From: Vreelandella azerica
GTDB lineage: Bacteria > Pseudomonadota > Gammaproteobacteria > Pseudomonadales > Halomonadaceae
Direction: 5' to 3'
Length of the DNA stretch: 64,000 nucleotides
Assembly: GCF_013112225.1 (NCBI RefSeq)
Contig: NZ_JABFHI010000006.1
Span: 1 to 64,000 of the forward strand
The notes under the pieces are model-generated. The model did no database searches. It had not been told where the DNA came from and was given only the letters and a program-made list of their open reading frames with translations. Of this stretch, positions 18,955 through 32,042 are shown in pieces. Position numbers and translations under genes: made by a program. The first letter of the stretch is position 1, and each line of letters opens with the position of its first letter.

Positions 18955-20857
18955 ATGAACTATCCCGACCGCTTTGACGTTATTGTCATCGGTGGGGGCC
19001 ATGCGGGAACCGAAGCCGCACTGGCCTCTGCCCGTATGGGCTGTCAAACCCTGTTACTAACCCACAACGTTGAAACCCTGGGACAAATGTCCTGCAACCC
19101 CGCCATTGGCGGGATTGGCAAAAGCCATCTGGTCAAGGAAATTGACGCACTTGGCGGAGCAATGGGGCTGGCAACAGATCTGGGTGGCATCCAGTTCCGG
19201 GTTCTCAATGCCCGCAAGGGGCCAGCGGTGAGAGCCACCCGTGCCCAGGCAGATCGGGTTCGCTACAAGGCAGCTATCCGTGGCCTGCTGGAAAACCAGC
19301 CCAACCTGACGATTTTTCAGCAGGCTGCAGGCGATCTGATGGTTGAAAATGACACGGTCAGAGGCGTGGTCACCGAAACCGGGATACGTTTTCATGCCGA
19401 ATCCGTGGTGTTATGCACAGGCACTTTTCTCGGTGGCGTCATGCATATTGGGATGGATCAAAGCCGTGGTGGCCGCGCAGGTGACCCACCGTCCAACGCG
19501 CTGGCAGAACGCCTGAGAGCCTTACCGTTACGGGTCGACCGCCTGAAAACCGGTACACCGCCACGCCTGGATGCCAAAACCGTCGATTTTACCCAGCTTG
19601 AAGAACAGCCTGGTGACACGCCCACGCCGGTGATGTCCTATCTGGGAAATCAGGCCATGCATCCACGTCAGGTGAGTTGTCATATTGCCCACACCAACCC
19701 TCAGACTCATGAGCTGATTCTGGCTAATCTTGATCGCTCGCCGATGTACTCCGGCACGATTGAAGGCATCGGGCCGCGTTACTGCCCTTCGATTGAAGAC
19801 AAGGTGCATCGTTTTGCCGACAAATCCAGCCACCAGATCTTTATCGAGCCAGAGGGGCTGGACACCCATGAGCTGTATCCCAACGGCATTTCCACCTCAC
19901 TGCCCTTCGATATCCAGCTGCGGGTAGTACGCTCCATCAAGGGGTTGGAGAATGCCCATATCACCCGGCCTGGCTACGCCATTGAGTATGATTTCTTTGA
20001 TCCCCGTGATCTGAAACACTCATTGGAAACCAAATTTATCCACAGCCTGTTTTTGCCGGGCAGATCAACGGTACCACCGGCTATGAAGAAGCCGGTGCAC
20101 AAGGGCTACTGGCCGGACTCAACGCTGCTCGCCGTGCCAAGAGGCTCGATGCCTGGTGGCCGCGCCGCGATGAAGCTTACCTGGGCGTACTGATCGATGA
20201 CCTCATCACCTTGGGCACCAAAGAGCCTTACCGTATGTTTACCTCACGGGCTGAATACCGTTTGCTGCTGCGTGAAGACAACGCTGACCTGCGCCTGACG
20301 GAAATCGGCCACCAGTTGGGTCTGGTGGATGAACACCGCTGGCAGACGTTCAGCCGCAAGCGTGAAGCCATTGAGCGCGAAACCCAGCGCCTGGAATCTA
20401 CATGGGTTCAACCCGGATCAGCGGCTGCCGAACAGCTGGTGGCCAAGATCGGTAACCCCTGAGCCGTGAATATCGCCTGAGCGATTTGCTTAAACGTCCG
20501 GAGCTGGTCTATTCCGATGTCGCCGAACTGCCAGGTATTGACGGTCAGGCAGTCAACGAGGCCGATGTTACTGAACAGGTGCAGATCCAGGCCAAATATC
20601 AAGGGTATATCGACCGTCAGCAGGACGAAATTGATAAACTCAAACGTCATGAAGCCACGCTGCTTCCAGCAGAAATCGACTATCAGCGGGTAGAAGGGCT
20701 CTCCAATGAAATTCGTCAGAAACTGGCGGAAACGCGTCCTCAAACCTTGGGGCAAGCCGCACGAATTTCTGGTGTCACCCCTGCAGCGGTCTCGATTCTG
20801 TTGATCCACCTGAAAAAACGTCGGCTGATCGAAAACAGTGAGGTTGCAGCGGGATGA
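18955..20857 (+). CDS. mnmG: tRNA uridine-34 modification enzyme MnmG (two frameshifts)
   Basis: MnmG is the FAD-dependent partner of MnmE in tRNA wobble-uridine modification. The first part begins with the FAD-binding [19 protein letters not shown] and contains [20 protein letters not shown]. The frame breaks at the T5 run 20050-20054; one more T gives [20 protein letters not shown]. It breaks again at the C4 run 20456-20459; a fifth C gives [19 protein letters not shown]. The C-terminal domain ends [12 protein letters not shown]. Restored length is about 634 residues, the normal size. It begins the mnmG-rsmG-parA-parB operon and overlaps rsmG by 4 bases. Confidence 0.94.
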
Positions 20858-21519
20858 GTGGTTTGAACACCCTGATACACTCACTTCCGGATGACGTGGC
20901 AGGAAAGTTGGATAAAGGGCTTGGGGGCTTAGTCTGACTACCACGGCACAACAGCGCGACCAGCTGCTAGGGCTTTTAGCCCTGTTAAACAAGTGGAACC
21001 GCTTATAACCTCACGGCTGTGCGGGATATCCATGACATGATTTCTCGCCACCTGCTGGACAGCGCCTCGGTCGCGCCTTTTGTGAGCGGCCCCCGTCTCC
21101 TTGACGTGGGGGCCGGGCCGGGTTTTCCTGGGCTGGTGCTGGCCATTCTTAATCCTGACCTTGCGGTGACGCTGGTCGATAGCAATGGCAAAAAGGTACG
21201 CTTCCAGCGTCAGGCGGTCATGGAGTTGGGTATCAATAATGTCACCCCTGTACAAACCCGAATAGAGCAGTTTGCAGCGGGCACTTTTGATCAAGTGATT
21301 TCCCGTGCCTTTGCCAGCCTGGGAGATTTTATTGCCTTAACCCGCACACTGCCGACTAGTGAAGGGCAATGGCTGGCAATGAAAGGGCCAGGAGTGGATG
21401 ATGAGCTTGACGCCCTGCCTGAAGACATTACTCTGCAGGCCCGTCATTTATTGCAGGTGCCCTATGATGCCGCTGAGCGGCAGCTATTGATCCTGACCCA
21501 AAAGGAGTTGTGTAAGTGA
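20854..21519 (+). CDS. rsmG: 16S rRNA (guanine-527-N7)-methyltransferase RsmG (two frameshifts)
   Basis: RsmG methylates G527 of 16S rRNA. The ATG at 20854 overlaps the mnmG stop (ATGA). The first break is at the G5 run 20923-20927; one more G gives [16 protein letters not shown]. The second is near 21001; restoring two bases (GC) gives [18 protein letters not shown]. The downstream frame has the SAM motif [16 protein letters not shown] and VISRAFASL. Restored length is about 222 residues. Loss of RsmG can give streptomycin resistance, but here base loss in the reads is the simpler explanation. Confidence 0.9.
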
Positions 21520-22283
21520 GCCAGATCATTGCCCTGACCAACCAGAAAGGCGGCGTAGGTAAAACCACCTCAGCCGTTAATCTGGCCGCCAGCCTTGCCG
21601 CCCTGGATCGCCGTGTACTACTTGTTGATCTCGACCCACAGGGCCATGCCAGTATGGGTAGCGGCATTGATAAACACGCTTTGGAAGCCAGCGTGCTGGA
21701 TGTGCTGGTCGGTGATGCTCAGGCAAAAGACATCATTGTTAGCAAGCTTCCCGCAGGGTTTGATGTACTGCCGGGTAACGGCGACCTGACCGCCGCTGAA
21801 GTGGAACTGCTGGACGCTGAGCATCCCCAGAGCCGGTTATCTTTTGCCCTCAAGGGCGTCGCGGCTAATTATGATGTTGTCCTGATTGACTGCCCACCGT
21901 CGCTGAACATGCTGACTGTCAACGCCCTGACCGCCGCTGACGGGGTACTGATTCCGCTGCAGTGCGAGTTCTATGCTCTTGAGGGCTTATCGGCGCTGCT
22001 TGATACGGTTGAACAGATCAAGGAAAGTGTTAACCCGCAGCTGGCTGTTTCCGGTATTCTGCGCACCATGTACGATAAGCGTACCAGCCTGACCCGCGAA
22101 GTGGACAAACAACTGCGCGATTACTTTGGTGATGCGCTGCTTAAAGCCACGATTCCGCGTAACATCAAGGTAGCAGAAGCCCCCAGTCATGGCATGCCGG
22201 TGACCAAATATGCACGTCTGTCACGCGGTAGCCAAGCGTATCGGGTATTGGCTAAAGAGCTGATCAAGCGGCTGTCATTATAA
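21516..22283 (+). CDS. parA: Chromosome partitioning ATPase ParA
   Basis: ParA is the ATPase that moves ParB-parS complexes and so segregates newly copied origins. The 255-residue protein has the deviant Walker A KGGVGKTTSAVNLAASLA near residue 10, DLDPQGHAS and VLIDCPPSL. The GTG start overlaps the rsmG stop (GTGA). It lies in the origin-proximal mnmG-rsmG-parA-parB order typical of chromosomal par loci. Confidence 0.95.
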   Translation: MSQIIALTNQKGGVGKTTSAVNLAASLAALDRRVLLVDLDPQGHASMGSGIDKHALEASVLDVLVGDAQAKDIIVSKLPAGFDVLPGNGDLTAAEVELLDAEHPQSRLSFALKGVAANYDVVLIDCPPSLNMLTVNALTAADGVLIPLQCEFYALEGLSALLDTVEQIKESVNPQLAVSGILRTMYDKRTSLTREVDKQLRDYFGDALLKATIPRNIKVAEAPSHGMPVTKYARLSRGSQAYRVLAKELIKRLSL

Positions 22284-22349
22284 CGCGAGCCTGGTTGGTA
22301 GCAGGGGTGTGGCGCATAGACTTAATTCGTTGATTAACGAGGGAAAGCA

Positions 22350-23288
22350 ATGACGCAAAAACGTGCGTTAGGACGCGGCCTGGATGCCCTGATTGGCGCT
22401 GGTGCTCGGCGTCGTAGCAGTCTCGAACTCCCCAGTGACAATGTTCCCCTGGTTGAGCAGGAAAGTCAGGAGCTGGCGGGCGCTGATCATGCCTTCGGTG
22501 TTGACGGGGAGCGTCTGGAGCGTTTGCCCCTTGGCCAGCTGGTACGTGGTAAATATCAGCCGCGTCGGGATATTCAGCCAGAAGCGCTGGAAGAACTGGC
22601 CGACTCGATTCGCGCCCAAGGGGTTATGCAACCCATCGTTGTCCGCCCGATGGGCGACGCTCGTTATGAAATCATTGCCGGGGAACGGCGTTGGCGTGCT
22701 GCGCAGCTGGCAGAGCTGGATGTAATCCCTGCCGTTATCCGTGATGTCAGTGATGACACTGCTCTGGCACTGGCGCTGATCGAAAATATCCAGCGCGAAA
22801 ATCTCAACGTCGTGGAAGAAGCCATGGCGCTCAAGCGTCTGGGTGAAGAGTTTGAGCTGACCCAGCAACAGATTGCGGATGCGGTCGGTAAATCCCGTAC
22901 TCAGGTGGCTAACCTGCTGCGCTTGCTAGCGCTGGACCCAGAAGTCCAGACGCTGCTCGAGCGCGGTGACCTGGATATGGGTCACGCCCGGGCCCTGCTT
23001 TCCCTGGGTGCAGCCCAGCAGCGTCAGCTGGCCCACGAAGTGGTTAACAATGACCTGACAGTGCGTGCCACTGAAGCGCTGGTTAAAAAATATCAAACGC
23101 AGGACGAGCCTGCCCGGGCAAAAAGCCGTCAGGCCCAGTCTCCTGATGTGGCGAGTTTGGAAACTCGTTTAAGTGAGCGTCTGGGCGCACCGGTCTCGAT
23201 CCAGCACGGCCAGAAAGGCAAGGGCAAGCTGACCATTCGCTACACCAGCCTGGAAGAGCTTGACGGTATTCTGGAGCATATTCAGTAA
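22350..23288 (+). CDS. parB: Chromosome partitioning protein ParB
   Basis: ParB is the CTP-dependent clamp that loads at parS. The 312-residue protein begins with the ParA-interacting RALGRGLDALIG. It has the N-domain GERRWRAAQLA (CTP box), ENIQRENLN, a helix-turn-helix TQQQIADAVGKSRTQVANLLRL region near residue 175, and a C-terminal dimerisation domain. It is preceded by GAGGGAAAG. The candidate parS at 9031 is its likely target. Confidence 0.95.
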   Translation: MTQKRALGRGLDALIGAGARRRSSLELPSDNVPLVEQESQELAGADHAFGVDGERLERLPLGQLVRGKYQPRRDIQPEALEELADSIRAQGVMQPIVVRPMGDARYEIIAGERRWRAAQLAELDVIPAVIRDVSDDTALALALIENIQRENLNVVEEAMALKRLGEEFELTQQQIADAVGKSRTQVANLLRLLALDPEVQTLLERGDLDMGHARALLSLGAAQQRQLAHEVVNNDLTVRATEALVKKYQTQDEPARAKSRQAQSPDVASLETRLSERLGAPVSIQHGQKGKGKLTIRYTSLEELDGILEHIQ

Positions 23289-23383
23289 AATTAAGATTTT
23301 CGTGGGAGAAACCAAGAATGTTGACAATTCTTCCCCTTTGGTCGCAAGTTGTCCACCAAGCGGATAAAAAGCGCTTGCTTTGG

Positions 23384-23412
23384 TTGAAGGGGCGTTAGCG
23401 CTTCCCTATAAT
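23384..23412 (+). promoter_or_regulatory. Probable promoter of the ATP synthase operon
   Basis: TTGAAG (23384-23389) and TATAAT (23407-23412) are separated by 17 bases, a near-consensus sigma-70 promoter about 75 bases upstream of the atpI start. Confidence 0.65.
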
Positions 23413-23487
23413 CGCGCAAGATTTGTGCAGATTGTGACCAAAGCGTATGTGCAGCATCAGCGCCCTGAATCATGGATCACAATCATT

Positions 23488-23894
23488 ATGCAGCAGCGGC
23501 TACGCAAAGAAGTACAGCGACGTCAGGTCTACATCCGCCGATTAGCAATGGCACAGTCAGGTATCACCTTGCTTCTCGTGTTGCTGGCGATGATGTCTTC
23601 AGGTAAATCAGGGGTTATGTCATCCCTGCTTGGCGTCATGGTAGCGCTGATACCGCATGCTACATTTGTTGCCCGCGCTGGCGTACTCAGTCATCGGCTA
23701 CGCGCTTCACAAAGCGCCAAACGTCTGCTGGGTGCAGAAATGGGTAAGTTCGGTTTGACGGTGGTTCTGTTCATTACAGTGTTTATCGTAGTGCCCCCTC
23801 AAACCCCGCTTTATTCTTTAGTGCTTATGTAGCGGTCGTCCTGACGCATTGGTTAGCCCCTTGGCTGATGCCCAAGCACCGCTCAATTGATTGA
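23488..23894 (+). CDS. atpI: ATP synthase protein I (one frameshift)
   Basis: AtpI is a small membrane protein that helps assemble the c-ring and is the usual first gene of atp operons. The start at 23488 (MQQRLRKEVQRRQVYIRR) is the best guess; the in-frame sequence upstream does not look like AtpI. The frame breaks at the C5 run 23794-23798; a sixth C gives VPPSNPALFFSAYVAVVLTH and the normal end MPKHRSID. The restored protein has about 135 residues with four hydrophobic segments. Confidence 0.8.
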
Positions 23895-24734
<840 letters not shown>

Positions 24735-24801
24735 AAACGAGCAACGCAACGCTTTCATTAACCCCTAACCTTAACTAAACCTTAAAATCAGGAGCATCAT
24801 C

Positions 24802-25029
24802 ATGGAAATGGTTTATCTCTCCGCTGCTATCATCATCGGTCTGGGCGCTCTGGCAACTGGCATTGGCTTTGCCCTGCTAGGCGGCAAACTGCTTGAATCT
24901 ACCGCGCGTCAGCCTGAAATGGGCGACCAGCTGCAAACCAAAACCTTCATCATGGCCGGTCTGCTTGATGCCGTTCCGATGATTGGTGTTGGTATTGCCA
25001 TGTACCTGATCTTCGTTGTTGCCGGTTAA
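24802..25029 (+). CDS. atpE: F0F1 ATP synthase subunit c
   Basis: Subunit c forms the rotating ring. The 75-residue hairpin has two membrane helices, a polar RQPE loop (36-39) and the ion-carrying Asp56 in [12 protein letters not shown]. The first helix lacks the Gln, and the second lacks the Glu-Ser/Thr ligands of Na+-binding rings, so proton coupling is inferred. A good ribosome-binding site (AGGAG) precedes the ATG, as expected for the most abundant subunit. Confidence 0.97.
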   Translation: MEMVYLSAAIIIGLGALATGIGFALLGGKLLESTARQPEMGDQLQTKTFIMAGLLDAVPMIGVGIAMYLIFVVAG

Positions 25030-25107
25030 TCGATACTATCACCGAGCGGTCAGCCGCTCGGTTTTGTATGATTCCGGTCGCCACGAAACTGTCAGAGGTA
25101 CATCCCT

Positions 25108-25578
25108 GTGAATATCAACATGACGCTTATCGGGCAGACGATCGCCTTCGCGATCTTTGTCTGGTTTTGCATAAAGTACGTGTGGCCGCCCATCAGTTCT
25201 GCGCTTCATGAGCGCCAGAAGAAAATTGCTGATGGACTGGACGCGGCAAGCCGTGCTTCTCGCGACCTCGAACTCGCGCAAGAGCAGGCAGCTCAGACCC
25301 TGCGCGAGAGCAAGGAACAGGCTTCACAGATTCTGGATCAGGCGAACAAACGCTCTGCCCAGATTGTTGAAGAAGCCCGTGAGCAAGCACGTGCTGAAGG
25401 CGAACGTTTGATAGCCGGTGCCCGTGCTGAGATCGACCAAGAAATTCAACGCGCTAAAGATGAACTGCGTGCTCAGGTTTCTCATCTCGCGGTAGCAGGT
25501 GCTGAGCGAGTGCTGGAAAACTCCGTCGATGAAAAAGCGCACCGCAAGCTGCTTGATGAGCTTGCTGCTGAACTGTAA
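25108..25578 (+). CDS. atpF: F0F1 ATP synthase subunit b
   Basis: Subunit b is the peripheral stalk. The 156-residue protein starts at GTG 25108 ([20 protein letters not shown]), with one membrane anchor and then a long charged coiled coil rich in Ala, Glu and Gln, such as [20 protein letters not shown]. Length equals that of E. coli. It precedes atpH by 11 bases. Confidence 0.96.
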   Translation: MNINMTLIGQTIAFAIFVWFCIKYVWPPISSALHERQKKIADGLDAASRASRDLELAQEQAAQTLRESKEQASQILDQANKRSAQIVEEAREQARAEGERLIAGARAEIDQEIQRAKDELRAQVSHLAVAGAERVLENSVDEKAHRKLLDELAAEL

Positions 25579-25589
25579 GGAGGTGACCC

Positions 25590-26126
25590 ATGGCGGAATT
25601 ACTTACCGTCGCTCGTCCTTACGCTAAGGCGGCGTTTGAATATGCACGTGATAACAGCGCGCTGGATACATGGTCAGAAGCCCTGAGCTTTCTGGGCCAG
25701 GTCGTGGTGAACGAAGAGGTTCGCTATTTCCTAAGCAGCCCGAAGCTTGAAAACGAACAGAAGGTATCGTTGCTGGTGGGCATGTTGCCCAATAAGCCAG
25801 ACGAAACCTTTGAGCGTTTTCTGACCAATCTGGCTCGCCAGCATCGGCTCGTTGCGCTGAAGGCTATTGCCGAGCAGTTCGAAAAACTGCGTGCAGAGCA
25901 TGAACAGCGCATCGACGTAACCGTGACGTCAGCCTTTAAGCTCGACAGCAAGCAAGAAACCAAGCTGACAAACGCGCTTAAAAAACGTCTCAATCGCGAA
26001 ATCTCCATTACTACTCAAGTGGATAAATCACTGATTGGTGGTGTCATTCTGCGTGCCGGCGATACCGTTATCGACGGTTCGGTACGTGGCCGACTTAACC
26101 GCCTTTCTGAAGCGTTGACCACTTGA
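25590..26126 (+). CDS. atpH: F0F1 ATP synthase subunit delta
   Basis: Delta links the peripheral stalk to the F1 head. The 178-residue protein starts [19 protein letters not shown], the typical family N-terminus, and ends with the conserved [20 protein letters not shown]. It is preceded by AAGGAGGTG, a very strong ribosome-binding site. Confidence 0.96.
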   Translation: MAELLTVARPYAKAAFEYARDNSALDTWSEALSFLGQVVVNEEVRYFLSSPKLENEQKVSLLVGMLPNKPDETFERFLTNLARQHRLVALKAIAEQFEKLRAEHEQRIDVTVTSAFKLDSKQETKLTNALKKRLNREISITTQVDKSLIGGVILRAGDTVIDGSVRGRLNRLSEALTT

Positions 26127-26142
26127 GTCTGAGGGACATGGC

Positions 26143-27687
26143 ATGCAGCAACTGAATCCTTCCGAGATCAGCGACATCATCAAGCAGCGGATTGATAAGC
26201 TTGACGTCGCATCTGAAGCCCGTAATCAGGGCACCATTGTTGGCGTTTCCGACGGTATCGTGAAAGTTCACGGCCTCGAAGACGCCATGTTTGGTGAAAT
26301 GATTGAATTCCCCGGCAGTATTTTCGGCATGGTACTTAACCTGGAGCGTGACTCCGTAGGTGCCGTTGTGCTGGGTGACTACCTGCAGCTTGAAGAAGGT
26401 ATGACCGCCCAGTGTACCGGTCGTATCCTTGAAGTGCCGGTAGGTCCTGAACTGATTGGTCGCGTCGTCGACGCGCTGGGTAACCCGATTGACGGCAAGG
26501 GCGACATCAACGCTAAGATGACAGATGCCGTTGAAAAAGTCGCGCCAGGCGTTATCACCCGTCAATCCGTTGATGAGCCCATCCAGACCGGTCTCAAGTC
26601 AATCGACGCCATGGTGCCGATTGGCCGTGGTCAGCGTGAGCTGATCATCGGTGACCGCCAGATCGGTAAGTCCGCCATTGCCATTGATGCCATCATCAAC
26701 CAGAAAGGCAAAGGCGTGACCTGTGTTTACGTTGCCATCGGTCAGAAACAATCGACCATTGCCAACGTGGTGCGCAAGCTGGAAGAGCATGGCGCCATGG
26801 AGCACACCATCATCGTGGCAGCGGGCGCCGCTGACCCGGCTCCGATGCAGTTCCTGGCCGCCTACTCTGGCTGCACCATGGGCGAGTACTTCCGTGATCG
26901 TGGTGAAAACTCCCTGATCGTCTACGATGACCTGTCCAAGCAGGCTGTTGCTTACCGTCAGGTATCTCTGCTGTTGCGTCGTCCGCCGGGCCGTGAAGCC
27001 TATCCGGGTGATGTTTTCTACCTGCACTCGCGTCTGCTTGAGCGTGCAGCTCGTGTTAATGCTGACTACGTCGAGAAGTTCACCAACGGTGAAGTGAAAG
27101 GCAAGACCGGTTCCTTGACCGCGCTGCCGATCATCGAAACCCAGGGTGGCGACGTTTCTGCCTTCGTTCCGACCAACGTGATCTCGATCACTGACGGTCA
27201 GATCTTCCTTGAGACCAACCTGTTCAACTCCGGTATTCGTCCGGCGATTAACGCAGGTCTTTCGGTATCTCGCGTAGGTGGCTCAGCTCAAACCAAAGTC
27301 ATCAAGAAGTTGGGTGGTGGTGTGCGTCTGGCACTGGCTCAGTACCGTGAGCTGGCAGCATTCTCTCAGTTCGCTTCTGACCTTGACGAAGCCACGCGCA
27401 AGCAGCTTGAACATGGTCAGCGGGTTACCGAGCTGATGAAGCAGAAACAGTACTCACCGATGTCTGTCGCCGAGATGGCATTGTCACTGTATGCCGCTAA
27501 CGAAGGGTATCTGGACGACGTGGACGTCAGCAAAGTGCTCGATTTTGAGCGTGCCTTGCATGACTACATGAAGTCAGAGCATGCTGATCTGCTTGATAAG
27601 ATCAACCAGTCGGGCGACTACAACGACGAGATCAAAAGCGGCTTGAAGTCGGGTCTCGAACAGTTCAAGGCGACTCAGACCTGGTAA
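26143..27687 (+). CDS. atpA: F0F1 ATP synthase subunit alpha
   Basis: Alpha is the non-catalytic nucleotide-binding subunit of F1. The 514-residue protein has the N-terminal beta barrel ([16 protein letters not shown]), the P-loop [14 protein letters not shown] near residue 170, and the arginine-finger motif ISVTDG-like region [20 protein letters not shown] near residue 345. The frame is intact over its full length, unlike neighbouring atpG and atpD. Confidence 0.98.
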   Translation: MQQLNPSEISDIIKQRIDKLDVASEARNQGTIVGVSDGIVKVHGLEDAMFGEMIEFPGSIFGMVLNLERDSVGAVVLGDYLQLEEGMTAQCTGRILEVPVGPELIGRVVDALGNPIDGKGDINAKMTDAVEKVAPGVITRQSVDEPIQTGLKSIDAMVPIGRGQRELIIGDRQIGKSAIAIDAIINQKGKGVTCVYVAIGQKQSTIANVVRKLEEHGAMEHTIIVAAGAADPAPMQFLAAYSGCTMGEYFRDRGENSLIVYDDLSKQAVAYRQVSLLLRRPPGREAYPGDVFYLHSRLLERAARVNADYVEKFTNGEVKGKTGSLTALPIIETQGGDVSAFVPTNVISITDGQIFLETNLFNSGIRPAINAGLSVSRVGGSAQTKVIKKLGGGVRLALAQYRELAAFSQFASDLDEATRKQLEHGQRVTELMKQKQYSPMSVAEMALSLYAANEGYLDDVDVSKVLDFERALHDYMKSEHADLLDKINQSGDYNDEIKSGLKSGLEQFKATQTW

Positions 27688-27756
27688 AGCGTTTGGCTCA
27701 TCCCTTGGGTGAGCCAGCCTCCTTTTCTGAGAGCCACGAACGAAGGGTAGATCGCT

Positions 27757-28640
27757 ATGGCAGCTGCAAAGAGATACGCACCCAGATCGGGAGCATTAAA
27801 AATACGCAAAAGATCACCAGTGCCATGGAAATGGTAGCTGCGTCTAAAATGCGTAAAGCACAAGATCTGATGAAGGCTAGCCAGCCTTACGCCAAGCAGA
27901 TCCGCAACGTGGTAGCCCACATTGCCGATGCCAATCCTGAGTACAAGCACGACTACATGGTCGAGCGTGACGAAGTGAAGCGCGTTGGTTACATCGTGGT
28001 CTCCACGGACCGCGGCCTCTGCGGTGGTTTGAACGTTAACCTGTTCAAATCCGTACTGAAAGATGCTGCAAAATGGCGCAACCAGGGGGCAGAAATCGAA
28101 TTCTGCGCGCTGGGCAGCAAGGCCGGCAGTTTCTTTAACAAGTACGGCGGTAAGCTGGTGGCCGCCAAGAGTGGCCTGGGTGAATCGCCCACGGTCGAGG
28201 ATCTGATTGGTAGCGTCACGGTCATGCTCGAAGCATACGATGAAGGGCGCCTTGACCGCTTGTATGTGGTGTATAACGAGTTTGTTAACACCATGACGCA
28301 AAAGCCGGTAACGCGTCAGCTTCTTCCGCTTTCCACCGACATCGGTGCTGATGAGCAGGACGACGAAAACGCCCGTCCCGGAAGCTGGGACTACCTGTAT
28401 GAACCAGATGCAAAGGCGTTACTCGACAGCCTGTTGGTTCGTTTTATTGAATCACAGGTTTATCAGGCGGTTGTGGAAAATGGTGCCTGTGAGCAGGCGG
28501 CACGTATGATTGCCATGAAGAGCGCCACTGACAACGCGGGCGACCTGATCGACGATCTGGAAATGGTTTACAACAAGGCCCGTCAGGCCGCCATTACCCA
28601 GGAAATTTCTGAAATCGTCGGCGGCGCCGCTGCCGTATAA
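27757..28640 (+). CDS. atpG: F0F1 ATP synthase subunit gamma (one frameshift at the start)
   Basis: Gamma is the central rotor shaft. The real start is ATG 27757 with [18 protein letters not shown]. As written the frame shifts after four codons; one more A at the A3 run 27768-27770 joins it to the long downstream frame. Naive translation instead starts at 27693 with a spurious leader. The core has [17 protein letters not shown], and the C-terminus has [20 protein letters not shown] and [15 protein letters not shown]. Restored length is 294 residues, slightly longer than E. coli. Confidence 0.93.
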
Positions 28641-30091
<1,451 letters not shown>

Positions 30092-30115
30092 TCCCGTCGA
30101 CTAGGGGGATTCGCT

Positions 30116-30544
30116 ATGGCGAATAGCTTCACTTGCAATATCGTCAGCGCCGAAGCATCCATCTTCTCAGGTTCCGTTGAGCAGGTGATTGCTTCTGGTG
30201 TGATGGGTGACCTCGGCATTTTGCCGGGGCACGCGCCACTGCTGACTGAGCTTCAGCCCGGCCCGATTCGCGTCATTTTTGACGACGGGAAAGAAGATAA
30301 CTTCTTCGTGACCGGTGGCTTCATGGAAGTGCAGCCAAATGTTGTCACTATCCTGGCAGATTCTGCTGCCCGCGCTTCGGATCTTAGTGAAGCAGCAGCA
30401 GAGGAGGCGCGCCAGAATGCTCTGCGCGCTATGAACGAACAGTCTGCTGATCTTGACTATACGCGTGCTGCCGCCGAACTGGCTGAAGCGGTTGCCCAAT
30501 TGCGTACTATCCAGCAACTGCGTAAAAAGGCAGGCAAAGGCTAG
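30116..30544 (+). CDS. atpC: F0F1 ATP synthase subunit epsilon
   Basis: Epsilon is the rotor-foot subunit that also inhibits ATP hydrolysis. The 142-residue protein has the N-terminal beta sandwich (SAEASIFSGSVEQVIASG, GDLGILPGHAPLLTEL) and a two-helix C-terminal domain rich in Ala, Glu and Arg. It ends the operon before the strong terminator at 30566. Confidence 0.96.
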   Translation: MANSFTCNIVSAEASIFSGSVEQVIASGVMGDLGILPGHAPLLTELQPGPIRVIFDDGKEDNFFVTGGFMEVQPNVVTILADSAARASDLSEAAAEEARQNALRAMNEQSADLDYTRAAAELAEAVAQLRTIQQLRKKAGKG

Positions 30545-30565
30545 TCACGCTTTGCGGTGTTAGTT

Positions 30566-30607
30566 AACGCCCCTTAATCCCTTTACAGGGTTTAAGGGGC
30601 GTTTTTG
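30566..30607 (+). terminator. Intrinsic terminator of the atp operon
   Basis: A 12-base perfect stem, AACGCCCCTTAA (30566-30577) with its complement at 30592-30603, encloses a small inner hairpin and runs into TTTTT. Confidence 0.85.
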
Positions 30608-30653
30608 TTTCTCTGTTATCATCATAAAAACGCAATTGCGAGGGAGCGTTAGC

Positions 30654-32042
30654 ATGTCGTTGGATGATGAAACCCTGATGTTGTTTAAAAATGAGCTTGT
30701 CGAAGCGTTCAACCAAGACACCTTTGATAAAGCCGTTATTGCCGAACGCTTGAGTGAAATACGCTCAGCGGATATTGGTGAAATGCTTGACGTCATGATT
30801 GAAGATGATGACGCCTTGCCAGCGGCCATTGCCGTGCTTGACACCCTTTCCAGTGAACGTGCTGCCAATGTGCTGGGTTATCTGGCAGGTGATAATCAGT
30901 TGGCCATTGTCGCTGAGCTGCCGGATAGCCAGGTGCTCACTCTGCTTGAGGAAATGAGCTCGGACGAGCGTGCTGATCTGTTTAACCTGTTGGGTGAAGA
31001 TCGCCGTGAGGCGCTACTTCGGCGGATGGCTCACCGTGAACGGGAAGACCTTAAACGCCTGGCAAGCTATGAGGAAGGTACAGCAGGCGCCATCATGACC
31101 TCTGACTATGTGGCCATAGCCAGTGGCATGACGGTGTCGCAAGCCTTGATGCGGGTACGCCAGACGGCCCCGGATGCAGAAACCGTCTATCAGCTTTATA
31201 TCCTTTCCAGGGATGGTCAGCTGATGGGCACGATGTCGCTTCGCCAGCTGATGGTGGCTCGCCCTGGGGCGATTGTGGACGATATCATGATCAAGGAAGT
31301 CATCAGCACCCGGGTGGATGAAGAACAGGAAGACGTAGCCCGCATCGTGGCACGCTACGACCTTCTGGCGCTGCCGGTTATTGATGCAGACAACCGCATG
31401 GTCGGTATCGTTACCCATGATGATGCCATGGATGTGGCAGAGTCAGAAGCCACAGAGGATTTTCATAAGGGGATGTCGATCGGGCGCTTGAAGACGGCGT
31501 CAGCCGCGTGCCCTTATGGAGCCTGTATCGCAAACGGGTGTTCTGGCTGGTACTGCTGGTGTTTGCCAATCTTTTCTCCGGGGCAGGGATTGCCTATTTC
31601 GAGGATATTATTGCCGCTCAGGTGGCCCTGGTGTTTTTCCTGCCGCTGCTGATTGGTTCAGGGGTAACGCGGGTGCTCAGGCGGCTACTTTGATGGTGCG
31701 CGGTATGGCAACCGGTGATGTTGGCGTAAAAGATTGGGGCAAAATGCTGGGCCGTGAACTACTGGTGGCCGGGGCGCTGGGGTTGACCATGGCCCTGGCG
31801 GTTGCGCCGATCGGGTGATGCGCGGAGGTGAAGCGGTGGCCATAGTGGTGGCTCTGAGCATGGTCACCATCGTGCTGTTTGGCAGCTTGATGGGGATGTG
31901 TCTGCCCTTTGTGCTTGAGCGCTTCAAGGTAGACCCGGCTACTGCATCGGCCCCTTTGGTCACCACCCTGATTGATGCGTCTGGCGTGCTGATCTATTTC
32001 AGTATTGCCTCAGCCATTCTGACATCGGTTGCAGCGAGCTAG
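30654..32042 (+). CDS. mgtE: Magnesium transporter MgtE (three frameshifts)
   Basis: MgtE is a dimeric Mg2+ channel gated by its cytoplasmic domain. The start is ATG 30654 (MSLDDETLMLFKNEL). The N domain and tandem CBS pair (GAIMTSDYVAIASG, GIVTHDDAMDVAESEA) are in one frame. Breaks follow near 31487 (one C restores GRLEDGVSRVPLWSLYRKR), at the G4 run 31661-31664 (a fifth G gives GSGGNAGAQAATLMVRG) and at the G3 run 31813-31815 (a fourth G gives APIGVMRGGEAV). The membrane domain ends SIASAILTSVAAS. Restored length, about 463 residues, is normal. The stop overlaps the facing CDF gene by 4 bases. Confidence 0.88.
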
